A stretch of 64,000 nucleotides of DNA from the NCBI RefSeq assembly GCF_014281125.1, contig NZ_JACOEA010000003.1, positions 1-64,000 of the forward strand. Direction: 5' to 3'. Position numbers and translations under genes: made by a program. The stretch comes from Lawsonibacter celer. GTDB taxonomy: Bacteria > Bacillota > Clostridia > Oscillospirales > Oscillospiraceae. This document shows, one piece after another, positions 52,694-63,167 of this stretch (positions are counted from its first letter, which is position 1; every line of letters begins with the position of its first letter). Below the pieces are notes generated by a model, which was given only the letters and a program-made list of their open reading frames with translations, made no database searches and was not told the origin of the DNA.

Positions 52694-53638
52694 ATGAAAA
52701 CGATCACCGTCATCGGGTCCGGCGTCATCGGAGCCAGCTGGGCCACCAACTTTGCCTTTCGGGAGTGTGAGGTCCGCCTCTACGACACCGCAGAGGACGC
52801 CCTGGCCAACGGCAAAAACGCGGTCCTGCGCAATCTGAACAACTTTGTCCAGTATGGAGTCATCCGCCAGGACGACGTGGCTCCCATCGCGGCGCGCATC
52901 ACCTACACAACGGATATTGCCCAGGCCCTGGAGGGCGCTTATCTGGTCCAGGAGGCCGGTCCGGATCAATACCCCATCAAACAGGCTATTCTGGCTCAGG
53001 TGGATGAATATGCGCCTGACGCGCTGTTTCTGAGCAGCACTTCCGGCTTGTCCATTACCGAGATTGCCAAACATTCAGCGCATCCGGATCGCTGCATGGG
53101 CGGTCATCCCTTCAACCCTCCCCACCTGATCCCCCTGGTGGAGATCTCCAAGGGTGAAAAGACCAGCCAGGAGGCGGTGGACAAGGCTGTCGCCTTCTTT
53201 GAGAGCATCAACAAGGTGCCCGTGGTCTGCAAAAAGGAGAAGCTGGGCTTTATCGCCAACCGTATCCAGTGGGCCCTCTATCGGGAGGCCATCGACCTGG
53301 TCATCACCGGCACCTGCACCATTGAGGATGTGGATAAGGCTGTCACCTATGGCCCCGGCCTGCGCTGGGCCATCCTGGGGCCCAATATGATTTACGAGCT
53401 GGGCGGCGGCAAGGACGGCATACGGGGCATGAACAAGCTCTCCGGCACCACGGCCAAAGGCTATGCCGACCTGTGCACCTGGGGTGCCAAGCCGGACGAC
53501 TGGTTTGACAACGCCCAGGCCGGCGTGGACGAGGAAAAGGCCAAGCTGCCCGATTTCATCGGCCACACGAATGAGGAAATCGCAAAGTTCCGGGATTCCA
53601 TGCTCATTGAACTGCTGCGCCTGCACCACAAGCTTTAA
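52694..53638 (+). CDS. 3-hydroxyacyl-CoA dehydrogenase-family hydroxyacid dehydrogenase
   Basis: NAD-dependent enzyme of 314 residues. The Rossmann motif GSGVIG is at 8-13 and the catalytic-His segment GGHPFNPPHLIPLVEI near 136. The length and the C-terminal half place it with single-domain hydroxyacid dehydrogenases such as L-carnitine dehydrogenase and lambda-crystallin/gulonate dehydrogenase as much as with 3-hydroxybutyryl-CoA dehydrogenase. In this operon it would oxidise a free beta-hydroxy acid to the beta-keto acid used by BKACE. AAGGAG precedes ATG 52694. First gene behind the sigma-54 promoter. Confidence 0.85.
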   Translation: MKTITVIGSGVIGASWATNFAFRECEVRLYDTAEDALANGKNAVLRNLNNFVQYGVIRQDDVAPIAARITYTTDIAQALEGAYLVQEAGPDQYPIKQAILAQVDEYAPDALFLSSTSGLSITEIAKHSAHPDRCMGGHPFNPPHLIPLVEISKGEKTSQEAVDKAVAFFESINKVPVVCKKEKLGFIANRIQWALYREAIDLVITGTCTIEDVDKAVTYGPGLRWAILGPNMIYELGGGKDGIRGMNKLSGTTAKGYADLCTWGAKPDDWFDNAQAGVDEEKAKLPDFIGHTNEEIAKFRDSMLIELLRLHHKL

Positions 53639-53698
53639 TCGCCCCTTCAACAATTGAACAAGCGGCATAGGTCCGCATATTTTGAGGAGGAATTTTTA

Positions 53699-54547
53699 AT
53701 GGGTAAGAAGTTAATTGTACAGGTCTGTGTCTGCGGCGCTGGCACCACTAAGAAACAGACCCCTCACGTCCCTATTACTCCGGATGAGATTGCCAGGGAT
53801 GTGGTGGCCTGCGCCAAGGCGGGCGCCGCCATTGCCCACATCCACGTGCGCGACAAGGACGGGGTCAACTGCATGGATACGGCGGTCTTTGAGGAGACCT
53901 GCGCCAAGACCCGGGAGGCCCTGGCCAGAGAAAATCTGGATATCGTACTGAACCTGACCACCTCCGGCTCCAAGTTCTCTGACGATCTGCGACTGGCGCA
54001 GCTGCACTCCTGCCTGCCGGAGATGTGCTCCTATGACCCAGGCACCTTGAACTGGGGATATAAATCCGTCTTTCTGAACACCCCCGTCTTTCTGGAGCGT
54101 CTGGGCCGGGAAGCCCAGGAGCTGGAGATCAAGCCGGAGGTGGAGATTTTTGACGGCGGCATGATGGGTGCGGTGGACTACTATGTCAAAAACGGCTTCC
54201 TGAAGGCCCCAGTCCACTATCAGTTCGTGCTTGGCGTGGCGGCCGGCATACCGGGCGACATCAGCAGCCTGTCCTATCTGCTGCCCAGGATGCAGCCGGG
54301 CTCCACCTGGTCCATTACCGGCATCGGCAAAGCCCACATGCCCATGATGCTGGCCGGTCTGGCTGAGGGTGCTGACGGCCTGCGCGTGGGGCTGGAGGAC
54401 AACATCTACTATGAAAAAGGCGTGCTGGCCACCAACCCGCAGCTGGTGGAACGTGCCGTACGCCTGGGTGAGATGGCCGGCCGCAGCATAGCCACCGCCC
54501 AGGAGGCCCGCGAGATCCTGGGGCTGAAAAAGCATGTCGCCTTTTGA
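53699..54547 (+). CDS. Beta-keto acid cleavage enzyme (BKACE, DUF849)
   Basis: 282 residues. BKACE enzymes react a beta-keto acid with acetyl-CoA to give acetoacetate and a new acyl-CoA. Zn-binding His pair in AHIHVRDKDG (H47, H49); later signature LRVGLEDNIYYEKGV near 240. In the lysine-fermentation enzyme Kce, as I recall it, a Glu near residue 14 contacts the substrate amine; here the aligned segment CGAGTTKK has Gly. So the substrate is probably not an amino-keto acid. AGGAGG precedes the start. Second gene of the operon. Confidence 0.9.
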   Translation: MGKKLIVQVCVCGAGTTKKQTPHVPITPDEIARDVVACAKAGAAIAHIHVRDKDGVNCMDTAVFEETCAKTREALARENLDIVLNLTTSGSKFSDDLRLAQLHSCLPEMCSYDPGTLNWGYKSVFLNTPVFLERLGREAQELEIKPEVEIFDGGMMGAVDYYVKNGFLKAPVHYQFVLGVAAGIPGDISSLSYLLPRMQPGSTWSITGIGKAHMPMMLAGLAEGADGLRVGLEDNIYYEKGVLATNPQLVERAVRLGEMAGRSIATAQEAREILGLKKHVAF

Positions 54548-54613
54548 CCGTTCCCCCGGCGCGGTCCGGCAATCGAGAGAGTGGATTTGATTCAGACAGA
54601 AAGGACGGAGTCT

Positions 54614-55948
54614 ATGAGCCCTGAAGTGTTAAGTTTGATCGGTATCCTGCTGGGCCTGGTGATCCTGATCGGCCTGGCCTATAAAAACTGGCCCATTCTG
54701 ATTGTGGCACCTATCGCAGTTGTGGTGGTGGCAGTTTTCTCCGGCGTGAATCCCTTTACCACCCTGACCAGCACCTACATGGAGAAATTTGTAGTCTTTG
54801 CAAAGAACTATTTTCTGATTCTGTTTTTCGGTGCGGTCTTTGGAAAGCTGATGGGAGAGTGCGGCGCGGCACGCACCATTGCCATCAAGGTCTCCAAGCT
54901 GGTACGCAAATTCCCCGGCAAGGAAAAACCCATGGCCGTAATTTCCCTTATCCTGATCTGTGCCATTCTGACCTATGGCGGCGTCAGCTCCTTCGTGGTG
55001 GTGTTTACCCTGGTGGCTATTGCCAAGGATCTGTTTCAGGAGCTGGATATTCCCTGGCACATGTACACCTGCAGCGTGGCCGGCTCAGGGCTGTGGACCA
55101 TGACCATGCTCCCCGGCACCCCCTCGGTGCAGAACCAGGTGCCCATCACCTATCTGGGCACCACGGCCATGGCCGCTCCCGCCCTGAGCATGTTCGCGGT
55201 CGCTGTCTCCGCCGTGATGGTATTCGGCTATGTCTTTTGGATGTGCGCCCGCTGTACCCGCAGGGGAGAGCACTTTGAGCCCTCGGGCACGGAAATTCTG
55301 AAGGTACAGCTGGGTGAGGATCTGTCCTCCGACCACCTGCCCAATCTCTTTCTCTGCCTGCTGCCCTGCATCATCCTGTTTGTGGTTATGAACTTCTTGA
55401 ATCAGGGCGCCGTGGTGGGACTGATTGCCGGCTGTGTCTCCTGTATTGTCATCTTCCACAAAAAATTCAACATTGTCAAGCTGAAAAGCTGCATCGGCGC
55501 CGGTGGCACCAACGCCACCAGCGCGGTGATGGCCGCCTGTGCGGCCTCCGGCTTCGGCGGCGTAGTGGCCACGGTTTCCGGTTACACCATGGTGCTCAAT
55601 TCCCTCGCCAGCATTCCGGGCCCCGAGATTTTCCAGCTGATTGTTGCGGTCAACGTGGCTGCCGGTATCACCGGTTCCGCCTCCTCCGGGCTGAACATCG
55701 CCTTTGCCAGTCTGACCGACCGCTTTCTGGCCAGCGGACTCAATCCGGAAATCATCCACCGCATGGCCTGCATCTCTTCCGGTGGCCTGGACACGCTACC
55801 CCACTGCTCCACTGTGGTCAATACCCTGAACGTGACCAAGCTGACCTACGCCCAGGGCTATAAGCACTACGGCGTAATGACGGTCATTATCCCCCTGATT
55901 ACTGTGGTTATCTGCGGCGTCTTTGTGGGCATAGGTGTCTTTACCTAA
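54614..55948 (+). CDS. GntP family permease
   Basis: Secondary transporter of 444 residues with about 12-14 membrane segments. GntP-like features: YGGVSSFVVVFTLVAIA near 128 and GGVVATVSGYTMVLNSL and AAGITGSASSGLNIAF in the C-terminal half. Family members import gluconate and short hydroxy or keto acids such as 3-hydroxybutyrate, which suits a beta-hydroxy acid substrate for this operon. ATG at 54614 has AAGGACGGAG upstream. Confidence 0.88.
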   Translation: MSPEVLSLIGILLGLVILIGLAYKNWPILIVAPIAVVVVAVFSGVNPFTTLTSTYMEKFVVFAKNYFLILFFGAVFGKLMGECGAARTIAIKVSKLVRKFPGKEKPMAVISLILICAILTYGGVSSFVVVFTLVAIAKDLFQELDIPWHMYTCSVAGSGLWTMTMLPGTPSVQNQVPITYLGTTAMAAPALSMFAVAVSAVMVFGYVFWMCARCTRRGEHFEPSGTEILKVQLGEDLSSDHLPNLFLCLLPCIILFVVMNFLNQGAVVGLIAGCVSCIVIFHKKFNIVKLKSCIGAGGTNATSAVMAACAASGFGGVVATVSGYTMVLNSLASIPGPEIFQLIVAVNVAAGITGSASSGLNIAFASLTDRFLASGLNPEIIHRMACISSGGLDTLPHCSTVVNTLNVTKLTYAQGYKHYGVMTVIIPLITVVICGVFVGIGVFT

Positions 55949-55998
55949 AATTTAGAACTCCACGGGAGACCCGGCAAAACGAAAGGCAAGGTGTTTTT

Positions 55999-56655
55999 TT
56001 GGCAACGTCTAAAATAGTCTCTCTGGAAGAGGCGCTGGCCAGGTTCCACGATGGCCAAACCGTCATGATCGGCGGCTTCACCAACGTGGGCTCTCCCAAC
56101 CAGTTCTGCCGCGCTCTGGCCGACACGGGTATCCGCCGGCTGCACATCATCGCCAATGATGCCGGCAACGACTGGCAGGACGGAATTGGCACCTTTATCG
56201 TGGAGCGGCGGGCCGTCCGTCTGACCGCCTCCCACGTTGGCCTCAACCCTGTGGTGGGCCAGCTGATGAACGAGGGCGTGCTGGAGGTAACACTGGTTCC
56301 CCAAGGCACCCTAGTTGAGCGAATCCGGTGCGGAGGCATGGGGCTAGGTGGTGTCCTCACCCCTACCGGCGTGGGCACGCTGGCAGCCCAGGGCAAGCAG
56401 GTGATCTCGGTGGGCGGCCGGGACTATCTGCTGGAACTGCCTTTGCGGGCGGAGATCGCCCTGATCAAGGCATGGCGGGCGGACACCGCCGGAAATCTGG
56501 TCTATCGCCGCACAGCAAAGAACTTCAACCCCGTCATGGCCATGGCTGCCGACCTGGTAATCGTCCAGGCGGAGGAGGTTGTGGAAGTGGGCGAGCTGGA
56601 CCCGGACCAGGTGTGTACGCCGGCGGCCTGCGTGGACATGGTCGTCCCGCTGTAA
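55999..56655 (+). CDS. CoA-transferase subunit A (AtoD-like)
   Basis: 218 residues, class I CoA-transferase alpha subunit. The glycine-rich loop DGQTVMIGGFTNVGSPNQ is near residue 18, with GGMGLGGVLTPTGVGT near 113. Starts at TTG 55999. It pairs with the subunit B gene 14 bases downstream. It would move CoA from the BKACE acyl-CoA product or another donor to acetoacetate, giving acetoacetyl-CoA for the thiolase. Confidence 0.93.
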   Translation: MATSKIVSLEEALARFHDGQTVMIGGFTNVGSPNQFCRALADTGIRRLHIIANDAGNDWQDGIGTFIVERRAVRLTASHVGLNPVVGQLMNEGVLEVTLVPQGTLVERIRCGGMGLGGVLTPTGVGTLAAQGKQVISVGGRDYLLELPLRAEIALIKAWRADTAGNLVYRRTAKNFNPVMAMAADLVIVQAEEVVEVGELDPDQVCTPAACVDMVVPL

Positions 56656-56669
56656 GGAGGTAGCGGCAA

Positions 56670-57320
56670 ATGGAACACAGAGAACGAATTGCCCGGCGGG
56701 CAGCCCGCTTTTTTCGGGACGGGGGCCTGGTAAATCTGGGCATAGGCCTGCCCACTCAAGTGGTCAATTATATCCCAGAAGGGATCCATGTCCAGCTCCA
56801 GTCAGAAAATGGCTTTATCGGCATTGGGCCTATACCCGATGCCGATGGGTGGGATCACGACGTGGTCAACGCCGGCGGCCGCCCCGCCTCCATCCTGCCC
56901 GGCGGCTGTACCTTCGACAGCGCGATGAGCTTCGGCTTAATCCGCGGCGGCCATGTGGACGCCACGGTGCTGGGCGCCCTTGAGGTGGACCAGGAGGGCA
57001 ACCTGGCCAACTGGATCATTCCCGGCCGAAAAGTGCCCGGCATGGGCGGTGGAATGGACCTGGTGGTGGGTGCCAGGCTGGTAATTGTCGCCATGGAGCA
57101 CTGCACCAAGGCAGGTGCACCCAAAATTCTCCGCCGCTGCACCCTGCCGCTGACAGCCCCCCACAGCGTGGACTATATCGTCACCGAGCTGTGTGTGCTT
57201 CACTACAATGGAGCGGGTCTCATTCTGGAGGAACTGGCTCCGGGTATTACGGTGGAAGAGGTGCGCACTAAAACGCAGGCGGAACTCATTCTTCCGGAAC
57301 AGATTGGGCGCATGGAGTGA
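56670..57320 (+). CDS. CoA-transferase subunit B (AtoA-like)
   Basis: 216 residues, class I CoA-transferase beta subunit. The catalytic Glu is in QSENGFIGIGP near residue 50, and NLGIGLPTQVVNYIP precedes it. Subunits A and B are translated from adjacent genes, as usual. AAGGAGG precedes the ATG. Confidence 0.94.
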   Translation: MEHRERIARRAARFFRDGGLVNLGIGLPTQVVNYIPEGIHVQLQSENGFIGIGPIPDADGWDHDVVNAGGRPASILPGGCTFDSAMSFGLIRGGHVDATVLGALEVDQEGNLANWIIPGRKVPGMGGGMDLVVGARLVIVAMEHCTKAGAPKILRRCTLPLTAPHSVDYIVTELCVLHYNGAGLILEELAPGITVEEVRTKTQAELILPEQIGRME

Positions 57321-57348
57321 ACATAGCCCTCGAAGGGAAGTGGCAAAT

Positions 57349-58074
57349 ATGGCAAAACAGCCGGGGGAATCCGGACGGCGCACCCTGCTGTGTGAACAGT
57401 TTTGGGTCTACGCGCTCCTGATGATAGTAGGCGGCTATTACGGAGGGTATACCTACAGCGTTCGGGGCGGCGTTTTCTGCAACGCACAAACGGCTAACTT
57501 TGTACTCCTGTCCCTGGCTTTGGGGCACGCGCAGTGGCGGCAGGCACTCTATTACATTATCCCCATCACCGCCTACCTCATGGGCTCCGTGGTCTCAGAG
57601 CAGCTGCCCCCCACTCTGCGGCGGCTGGGCGTGCGCTGGGAGACCGTCCAGGTCCTTCTGGAGGCCGCCGTTGTGCTTCTCCTGGGACTGCTGCCCGATT
57701 CTGCGCCCCACCCGATCGCTCAGGTAAGTATCAACTTCGTGTGCTCTATGCGTTATAACACCTTCCGTTCCACCCGCGGGATCTCCATGGCCACTACCTT
57801 CTGCACCAACCACGTCCGGCAGACCGGGATCGCGTTGGTGGGGGCGCGGCGATGTCCGGAAAATCCCTTCTATCTGCGCAAGCTGCTCACCCATCTGCCT
57901 ATGCTGGCGCTGTTTGTTGTGGGTGGCGTGGCGGCCACGGTGCTCAGCGGCCGCTTGGCGGGCCGCGCCATCTGGGCTGTGCTTCCCATACTGATTTTTC
58001 TCTTTCTCCGTCTGCTCCACGCGGACCTGTTCATCGAACGGGACTTGCGGGACCAGACACCCGCCGGACACTAG
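57349..58074 (+). CDS. DUF1275 (YoaK) family membrane protein
   Basis: 241 residues with about six hydrophobic segments. DUF1275 landmarks: GGYYGGYTYSVRGGVFCNAQTANFVLLSLAL near 24 and MRYNTFRSTRGISMATTFCTNHVRQTG near 140. Function of the family is unknown. It sits inside a catabolic operon between the CoA-transferase and thiolase genes with 28- and 37-base gaps, so a link to export, uptake or membrane handling of an intermediate is possible. Confidence 0.85.
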   Translation: MAKQPGESGRRTLLCEQFWVYALLMIVGGYYGGYTYSVRGGVFCNAQTANFVLLSLALGHAQWRQALYYIIPITAYLMGSVVSEQLPPTLRRLGVRWETVQVLLEAAVVLLLGLLPDSAPHPIAQVSINFVCSMRYNTFRSTRGISMATTFCTNHVRQTGIALVGARRCPENPFYLRKLLTHLPMLALFVVGGVAATVLSGRLAGRAIWAVLPILIFLFLRLLHADLFIERDLRDQTPAGH

Positions 58075-58111
58075 ACCTGCGCTATACCATTACAGAAATG
58101 AGGCCTGAAAC

Positions 58112-59281
58112 ATGGAACGAACACTCAAAGAGGCGGTCGTGGTCGCCTATGGCCGCACCGGGATTGCCAAGGCGAAAAAGGGCGGTCTCCGCTTTACCCA
58201 TCCTGTGGACTTCGCCGGCCAGCTGTTGGAAGGCGTGCTACAGAAAATCCCCCAGCTGAATCCAATGGAGATCGACGACGTTATCGTGGGCTGTGCCCGT
58301 CCGCAGGAGATTCAATGCTCCAACATCGGGCGGCTCATCGCCCTGCGTGCGGGGTTGAACCCCTGTGTCCCGGGATACACCCTGACGCGGCTTTGCTCCT
58401 CCGGTCTGCAGGCAATTGCAGACGCGGCCCACGCCATTATGGTGGGCGAGATAGACGCGGCGGTGGCCGGCGGTGTGGAGTATCTGACCGCGATTTTTTC
58501 CGGTACGCCGGAACAGTACCAATGTATTGAGCTGCAGGGATTGGCCCCCGGCGCGTATATGCCCATGGGTCTAACCGCGGAAATTGTAGCCCGGTACTAT
58601 GGCGTCACCCGGGAGGAAATGGACCGTCTGGCCGTGCTCAGCCATCAGCGGGCCGCCAAGGCCCATGCGGAGGGCGTTTTTGACCGGGAAATCCTTCCCA
58701 TCTGGGCGAAGCAGGAGGACGGAAGCCGCTTCTGTTTTCAGACCGACGAGGGCATCCGGCCGGGCACCGATCTGGAAAAGCTCTCCTCATTGAAGCCCTG
58801 CTTCCAGGAGGATGGCTTAGTGACAGCCGGGACCTCCTCCCAGTTGAGCGACGGGGCCGCCATGGTGGTGCTGATGAGCCTGGAAAAGGCCCGACAGCTT
58901 GGTTTGAGGCCCATTGCCCGCTTTGTGGGCTTCGCCGTGGCCGGTGTGGCGCCCGAGGTCATGGGGCTCGGCCCCATCCACGCCGTTCCCAAGGTCCTGT
59001 CGAAAGCGGGTCTGACTATGGCGGATATGGACGTCATAGAGCTCAACGAGGCCTTCATGGCTCAGGCGATTCCTTGTATCCGGGAGCTGGGCATGGACCT
59101 GGAAAAGGTCAATCCCAACGGAGGTGCAGTGGCCCTGGGCCATCCCCTGGGCGCCACAGGCGGCATTCTGACCTGCAAGCTGCTCAATCAGCTGGAGCGC
59201 AGCGGCGGTACCTACGGTATGGTGACCATGTGTGTGGGCGGCGGAATGGGCGCAGCCGGTCTTTTCGAGATGTGCCGATAA
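58112..59281 (+). CDS. Acetyl-CoA acetyltransferase (thiolase)
   Basis: 389 residues, full length. Acyl-binding Cys95 in [12 protein letters not shown], the His in GHPLGATGG near 342 and the second Cys in [14 protein letters not shown] near 374. It would split acetoacetyl-CoA to two acetyl-CoA, one of which re-enters the BKACE step. Last gene of the operon, ended by a strong terminator. Confidence 0.95.
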   Translation: MERTLKEAVVVAYGRTGIAKAKKGGLRFTHPVDFAGQLLEGVLQKIPQLNPMEIDDVIVGCARPQEIQCSNIGRLIALRAGLNPCVPGYTLTRLCSSGLQAIADAAHAIMVGEIDAAVAGGVEYLTAIFSGTPEQYQCIELQGLAPGAYMPMGLTAEIVARYYGVTREEMDRLAVLSHQRAAKAHAEGVFDREILPIWAKQEDGSRFCFQTDEGIRPGTDLEKLSSLKPCFQEDGLVTAGTSSQLSDGAAMVVLMSLEKARQLGLRPIARFVGFAVAGVAPEVMGLGPIHAVPKVLSKAGLTMADMDVIELNEAFMAQAIPCIRELGMDLEKVNPNGGAVALGHPLGATGGILTCKLLNQLERSGGTYGMVTMCVGGGMGAAGLFEMCR

Positions 59282-59292
59282 CACCTTTCAGG

Positions 59293-59334
59293 CAGGGAGA
59301 GCGGGGCGCCGAATCCGGCGCCCCGCTCTCCCTG
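59293..59334. terminator. Bidirectional terminator between thiolase and enolase genes
   Basis: A 19-bp stem (59293-59311 with 59316-59334), loop AATC, followed by TTTCTGTTT. Confidence 0.9.
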
Positions 59335-59349
59335 TTTCTGTTTCACCTT

Positions 59350-60672
<1,323 letters not shown>

Positions 60673-60728
60673 TCACGCTGCGGGCGGCCCGCACCCATCT
60701 CTGGAAAAAGTTTGCCCAATCTCCAGGT

Positions 60729-60769
60729 AAAAAAATCAGCACAGGCCCGCTGTTGCAGGCCTGTGCTGT
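60729..60769 (-). terminator. Terminator between gpmI and eno
   Basis: An 11-bp stem (60737-60747 with 60758-60768) with T7 on the minus strand. Some read-through into eno is likely, since no separate eno promoter was evident. Confidence 0.75.
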
Positions 60770-60774
60770 CAAAT

Positions 60775-62289
60775 TCACAGGATCAGGGTCTCCCCGTCCA
60801 TCTCCTCCGGCTTGTTCAGCCCCATCAAGTCCAGCATGGTGGGGGCGATATCGGCCAGGCGGCCGTCCCGGAGCTTCACGTCCGCGCCCACGATGCAGAA
60901 GGGTACCAAATTGGTGGTATGGGCGGTAAAAGGAGAGCCGTCCGGCTCGGTCATCTGCTCGGCATTGCCGTGGTCCGCGGTAATGAGCGCCACCCCGCCC
61001 ATCCGGGCCGTAGCCTCCACCACCTGACCCACGCAGGCGTCCACCGCTTCCACCGCCTGGACCGCGGCCTCATACACACCGGTATGCCCCACCATGTCGC
61101 AGTTGGCAAAGTTGAGGATAATCACATCGTAACTGCCGCTTTCAATGCGCTTGACGGCCTCGGCCGCCACCTCAAACGCGCTCATCTCCGGCTGGAGGTC
61201 GTAGGTGGCCACCTTGGGGGAGGGGATCAGGCAGCGGTCCTCCCCCTCAAAGACCTTCTCCTCGCCGCCGTTGAAGAAAAAGGTCACATGGGCGTACTTC
61301 TCCGTCTCCGCGATGCGAAGCTGGGTCAGGCCCAGGCGGGAGATATACTCGCCGAAGATATTTTTCAGCTCCCGGTGGGGGAAGGCTACCAGCACGTTGG
61401 GCATGGTGGCGTCATACTCGGTGGTGCACACATAGGTGACCCCAAGGAAGCCCTTCTTGCGCTCCACATCGGCGAAAGCGGGGTCCACAAAGCACCGGGT
61501 GATCTCCCTGGCCCGGTCGGGGCGGAAGTTGATAAAGATAATCGAGTCGCCCTCCCGCACCATGCCGTGCCGGTCGCACACCACGGGCTCCACAAATTCA
61601 TCTGTCACGCCCGCGTCGTAGGACTGCTGCACCGCGTCCGCTGGGTCGGGGTTCTGCACCCCCTCGCCGCAGGTCATGGCGTCATAGGCCCGCTGTACCC
61701 GGTCCCAGCGCTTATCCCGGTCCATGGCGTAGTAGCGGCCCATGACCGTGGCGATGCTTCCCACGCCCAGCTCCCTGCATTTGGCGGCCAGGGCCTCCAC
61801 AAAGCCCTTTCCAGAGGTGGGGGGCACGTCGCGCCCGTCCAGGAAGCAGTGCACATATACCTTCTCCAGCCCCTGCTCCTTTGCCATTTTCAGCAGAGCA
61901 TACAGGTGGTTGATGTGGCTGTGCACGCCGCCGTCCGACAAAAGCCCCATCAGGTGCAGAGCGCCCCCCCGCTCCCGGCAGTCGTCCATGGCCTCCAGAT
62001 AGGCCTCATTGCGGAAGAAGTCCCCGTCCGCGATGGACTTGGAGATCCGGGGCAGGTCCTGGAACACCACCCGTCCGGCGCCGATGTTGGTGTGCCCTAC
62101 CTCAGAGTTGCCCATCTGCCCCTCGGGCAGGCCCACGTCCAGCCCGGAGGCGGACAGCCTGCACTTGGGGTTGTGTGCAAAGAGCCGGTCCAGATTGGGG
62201 GTACGCGCGTTTTTGATGGCATTGCCCACCACGTCGTCTCTCAGGCCAAAGCCATCCATGATGATCAGGGTGGTTGGTGTCTTACTCAT
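60775..62289 (-). CDS. gpmI: 2,3-bisphosphoglycerate-independent phosphoglycerate mutase
   Basis: 504 residues, Mn-dependent iPGM of the alkaline phosphatase superfamily. It opens with TTLIIMDGFGLRDD; the catalytic Ser is in MGNSEVGHTNIGAGR near residue 60, and late metal-site motifs include NCDMVGHTG and ADHGNAEQM. It follows tpiA in the glycolytic cluster. Confidence 0.97.
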   Translation of the reverse strand: MSKTPTTLIIMDGFGLRDDVVGNAIKNARTPNLDRLFAHNPKCRLSASGLDVGLPEGQMGNSEVGHTNIGAGRVVFQDLPRISKSIADGDFFRNEAYLEAMDDCRERGGALHLMGLLSDGGVHSHINHLYALLKMAKEQGLEKVYVHCFLDGRDVPPTSGKGFVEALAAKCRELGVGSIATVMGRYYAMDRDKRWDRVQRAYDAMTCGEGVQNPDPADAVQQSYDAGVTDEFVEPVVCDRHGMVREGDSIIFINFRPDRAREITRCFVDPAFADVERKKGFLGVTYVCTTEYDATMPNVLVAFPHRELKNIFGEYISRLGLTQLRIAETEKYAHVTFFFNGGEEKVFEGEDRCLIPSPKVATYDLQPEMSAFEVAAEAVKRIESGSYDVIILNFANCDMVGHTGVYEAAVQAVEAVDACVGQVVEATARMGGVALITADHGNAEQMTEPDGSPFTAHTTNLVPFCIVGADVKLRDGRLADIAPTMLDLMGLNKPEEMDGETLIL

Positions 62290-62323
62290 AAAAAACCTCG
62301 ATCCTATCCGTTTGGAAAATCAG

Positions 62324-63097
62324 TTACTCCTGATTGGCCGCGTTCACGATCTGCACAAAATCCGGGGCTTTCAGGCTCGCCCCGCCGATCAGGCCGCCGT
62401 CCACGTCGGGCTGGGCCAGCAGCTCTGCGGCGTTCCTGGCGTTCATAGAGCCCCCATACTGGATGGTGACGGAACGGGCCACACGGGCGCCGTACAGCTT
62501 GCGGACCACCGCGCGGATGGCCTCGCACACCTCTCCCGCCTGTTCGGCGGTGGCGGTCTTGCCAGTGCCGATGGCCCAGAGGGGCTCATAGGCGATCACC
62601 ACATGGCGCATCTTGTCCGCGGGCACGCCGGCCAGAGCCACCTTCACCTGATAGGTAATCAGCTCCATGGTCACACCCAATTCCCGCTGCTCCAGGCTCT
62701 CCCCCACGCACACGATGGGATACAGGCCGGCGTCCAGGGCGGCGCGCACCTTCTTGTTGACGGTAAAGTCAGTCTCATTGTAGTACTGGCGCCGCTCGGA
62801 GTGGCCGATAATCACATACTTGACCCCCGCCTCCTTGAGCATTTCCACCGTCACCTCGCCGGTATAGGCCCCATGGGATTCAGAGTGACAGTTCTCCGCG
62901 CCAATCGCCACACGGCTGTCCTTAAAAGCGCGCACAGCGGCGGGAATGTTCACATAGGGCACGCACAAAACCACTTCGCACCACTTGGGCTTGCCCAGCA
63001 GAGGCTTGAGCTCCTCGGCAAAGGCCTTGGTCTCTGAAATGGTCTTGTTCATTTTCCAGTTTCCAGCAATAATGGTCTTTCTATAGCGGCGATTCAT
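62324..63097 (-). CDS. tpiA: Triosephosphate isomerase
   Basis: 257 residues. Opens RKTIIAGNWKMNKTISE; catalytic His in VIIGHSERRQY near 97 and Glu in AYEPLWAIGTGKTA near 168. Placed between pgk (70 bases upstream) and gpmI (34 bases downstream) in the same direction, so part of one glycolytic unit. Confidence 0.98.
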   Translation of the reverse strand: MNRRYRKTIIAGNWKMNKTISETKAFAEELKPLLGKPKWCEVVLCVPYVNIPAAVRAFKDSRVAIGAENCHSESHGAYTGEVTVEMLKEAGVKYVIIGHSERRQYYNETDFTVNKKVRAALDAGLYPIVCVGESLEQRELGVTMELITYQVKVALAGVPADKMRHVVIAYEPLWAIGTGKTATAEQAGEVCEAIRAVVRKLYGARVARSVTIQYGGSMNARNAAELLAQPDVDGGLIGGASLKAPDFVQIVNAANQE

Positions 63098-63167
63098 CGC
63101 AATTCAATCCTTTCGATTCTTCTCTTCTTTCGCAGGTGGGAGATCTTGCTGCGCCGGGCCCCCGGTC

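Noticed and set aside
52694..54547. Firm assignment as a carnitine degradation pathway
   Set aside because: The dehydrogenase resembles carnitine dehydrogenase and a BKACE follows, but the transporter is GntP-type, not a betaine/carnitine carrier. The evidence is too thin for a named substrate.
52694..59281. Lysine fermentation operon (Kce/Kdd/Kal type)
   Set aside because: BKACE, CoA-transferase and thiolase are present, but lysine aminomutases, Kdd and Kal are not, and BKACE lacks the amine-binding Glu as I recall it.
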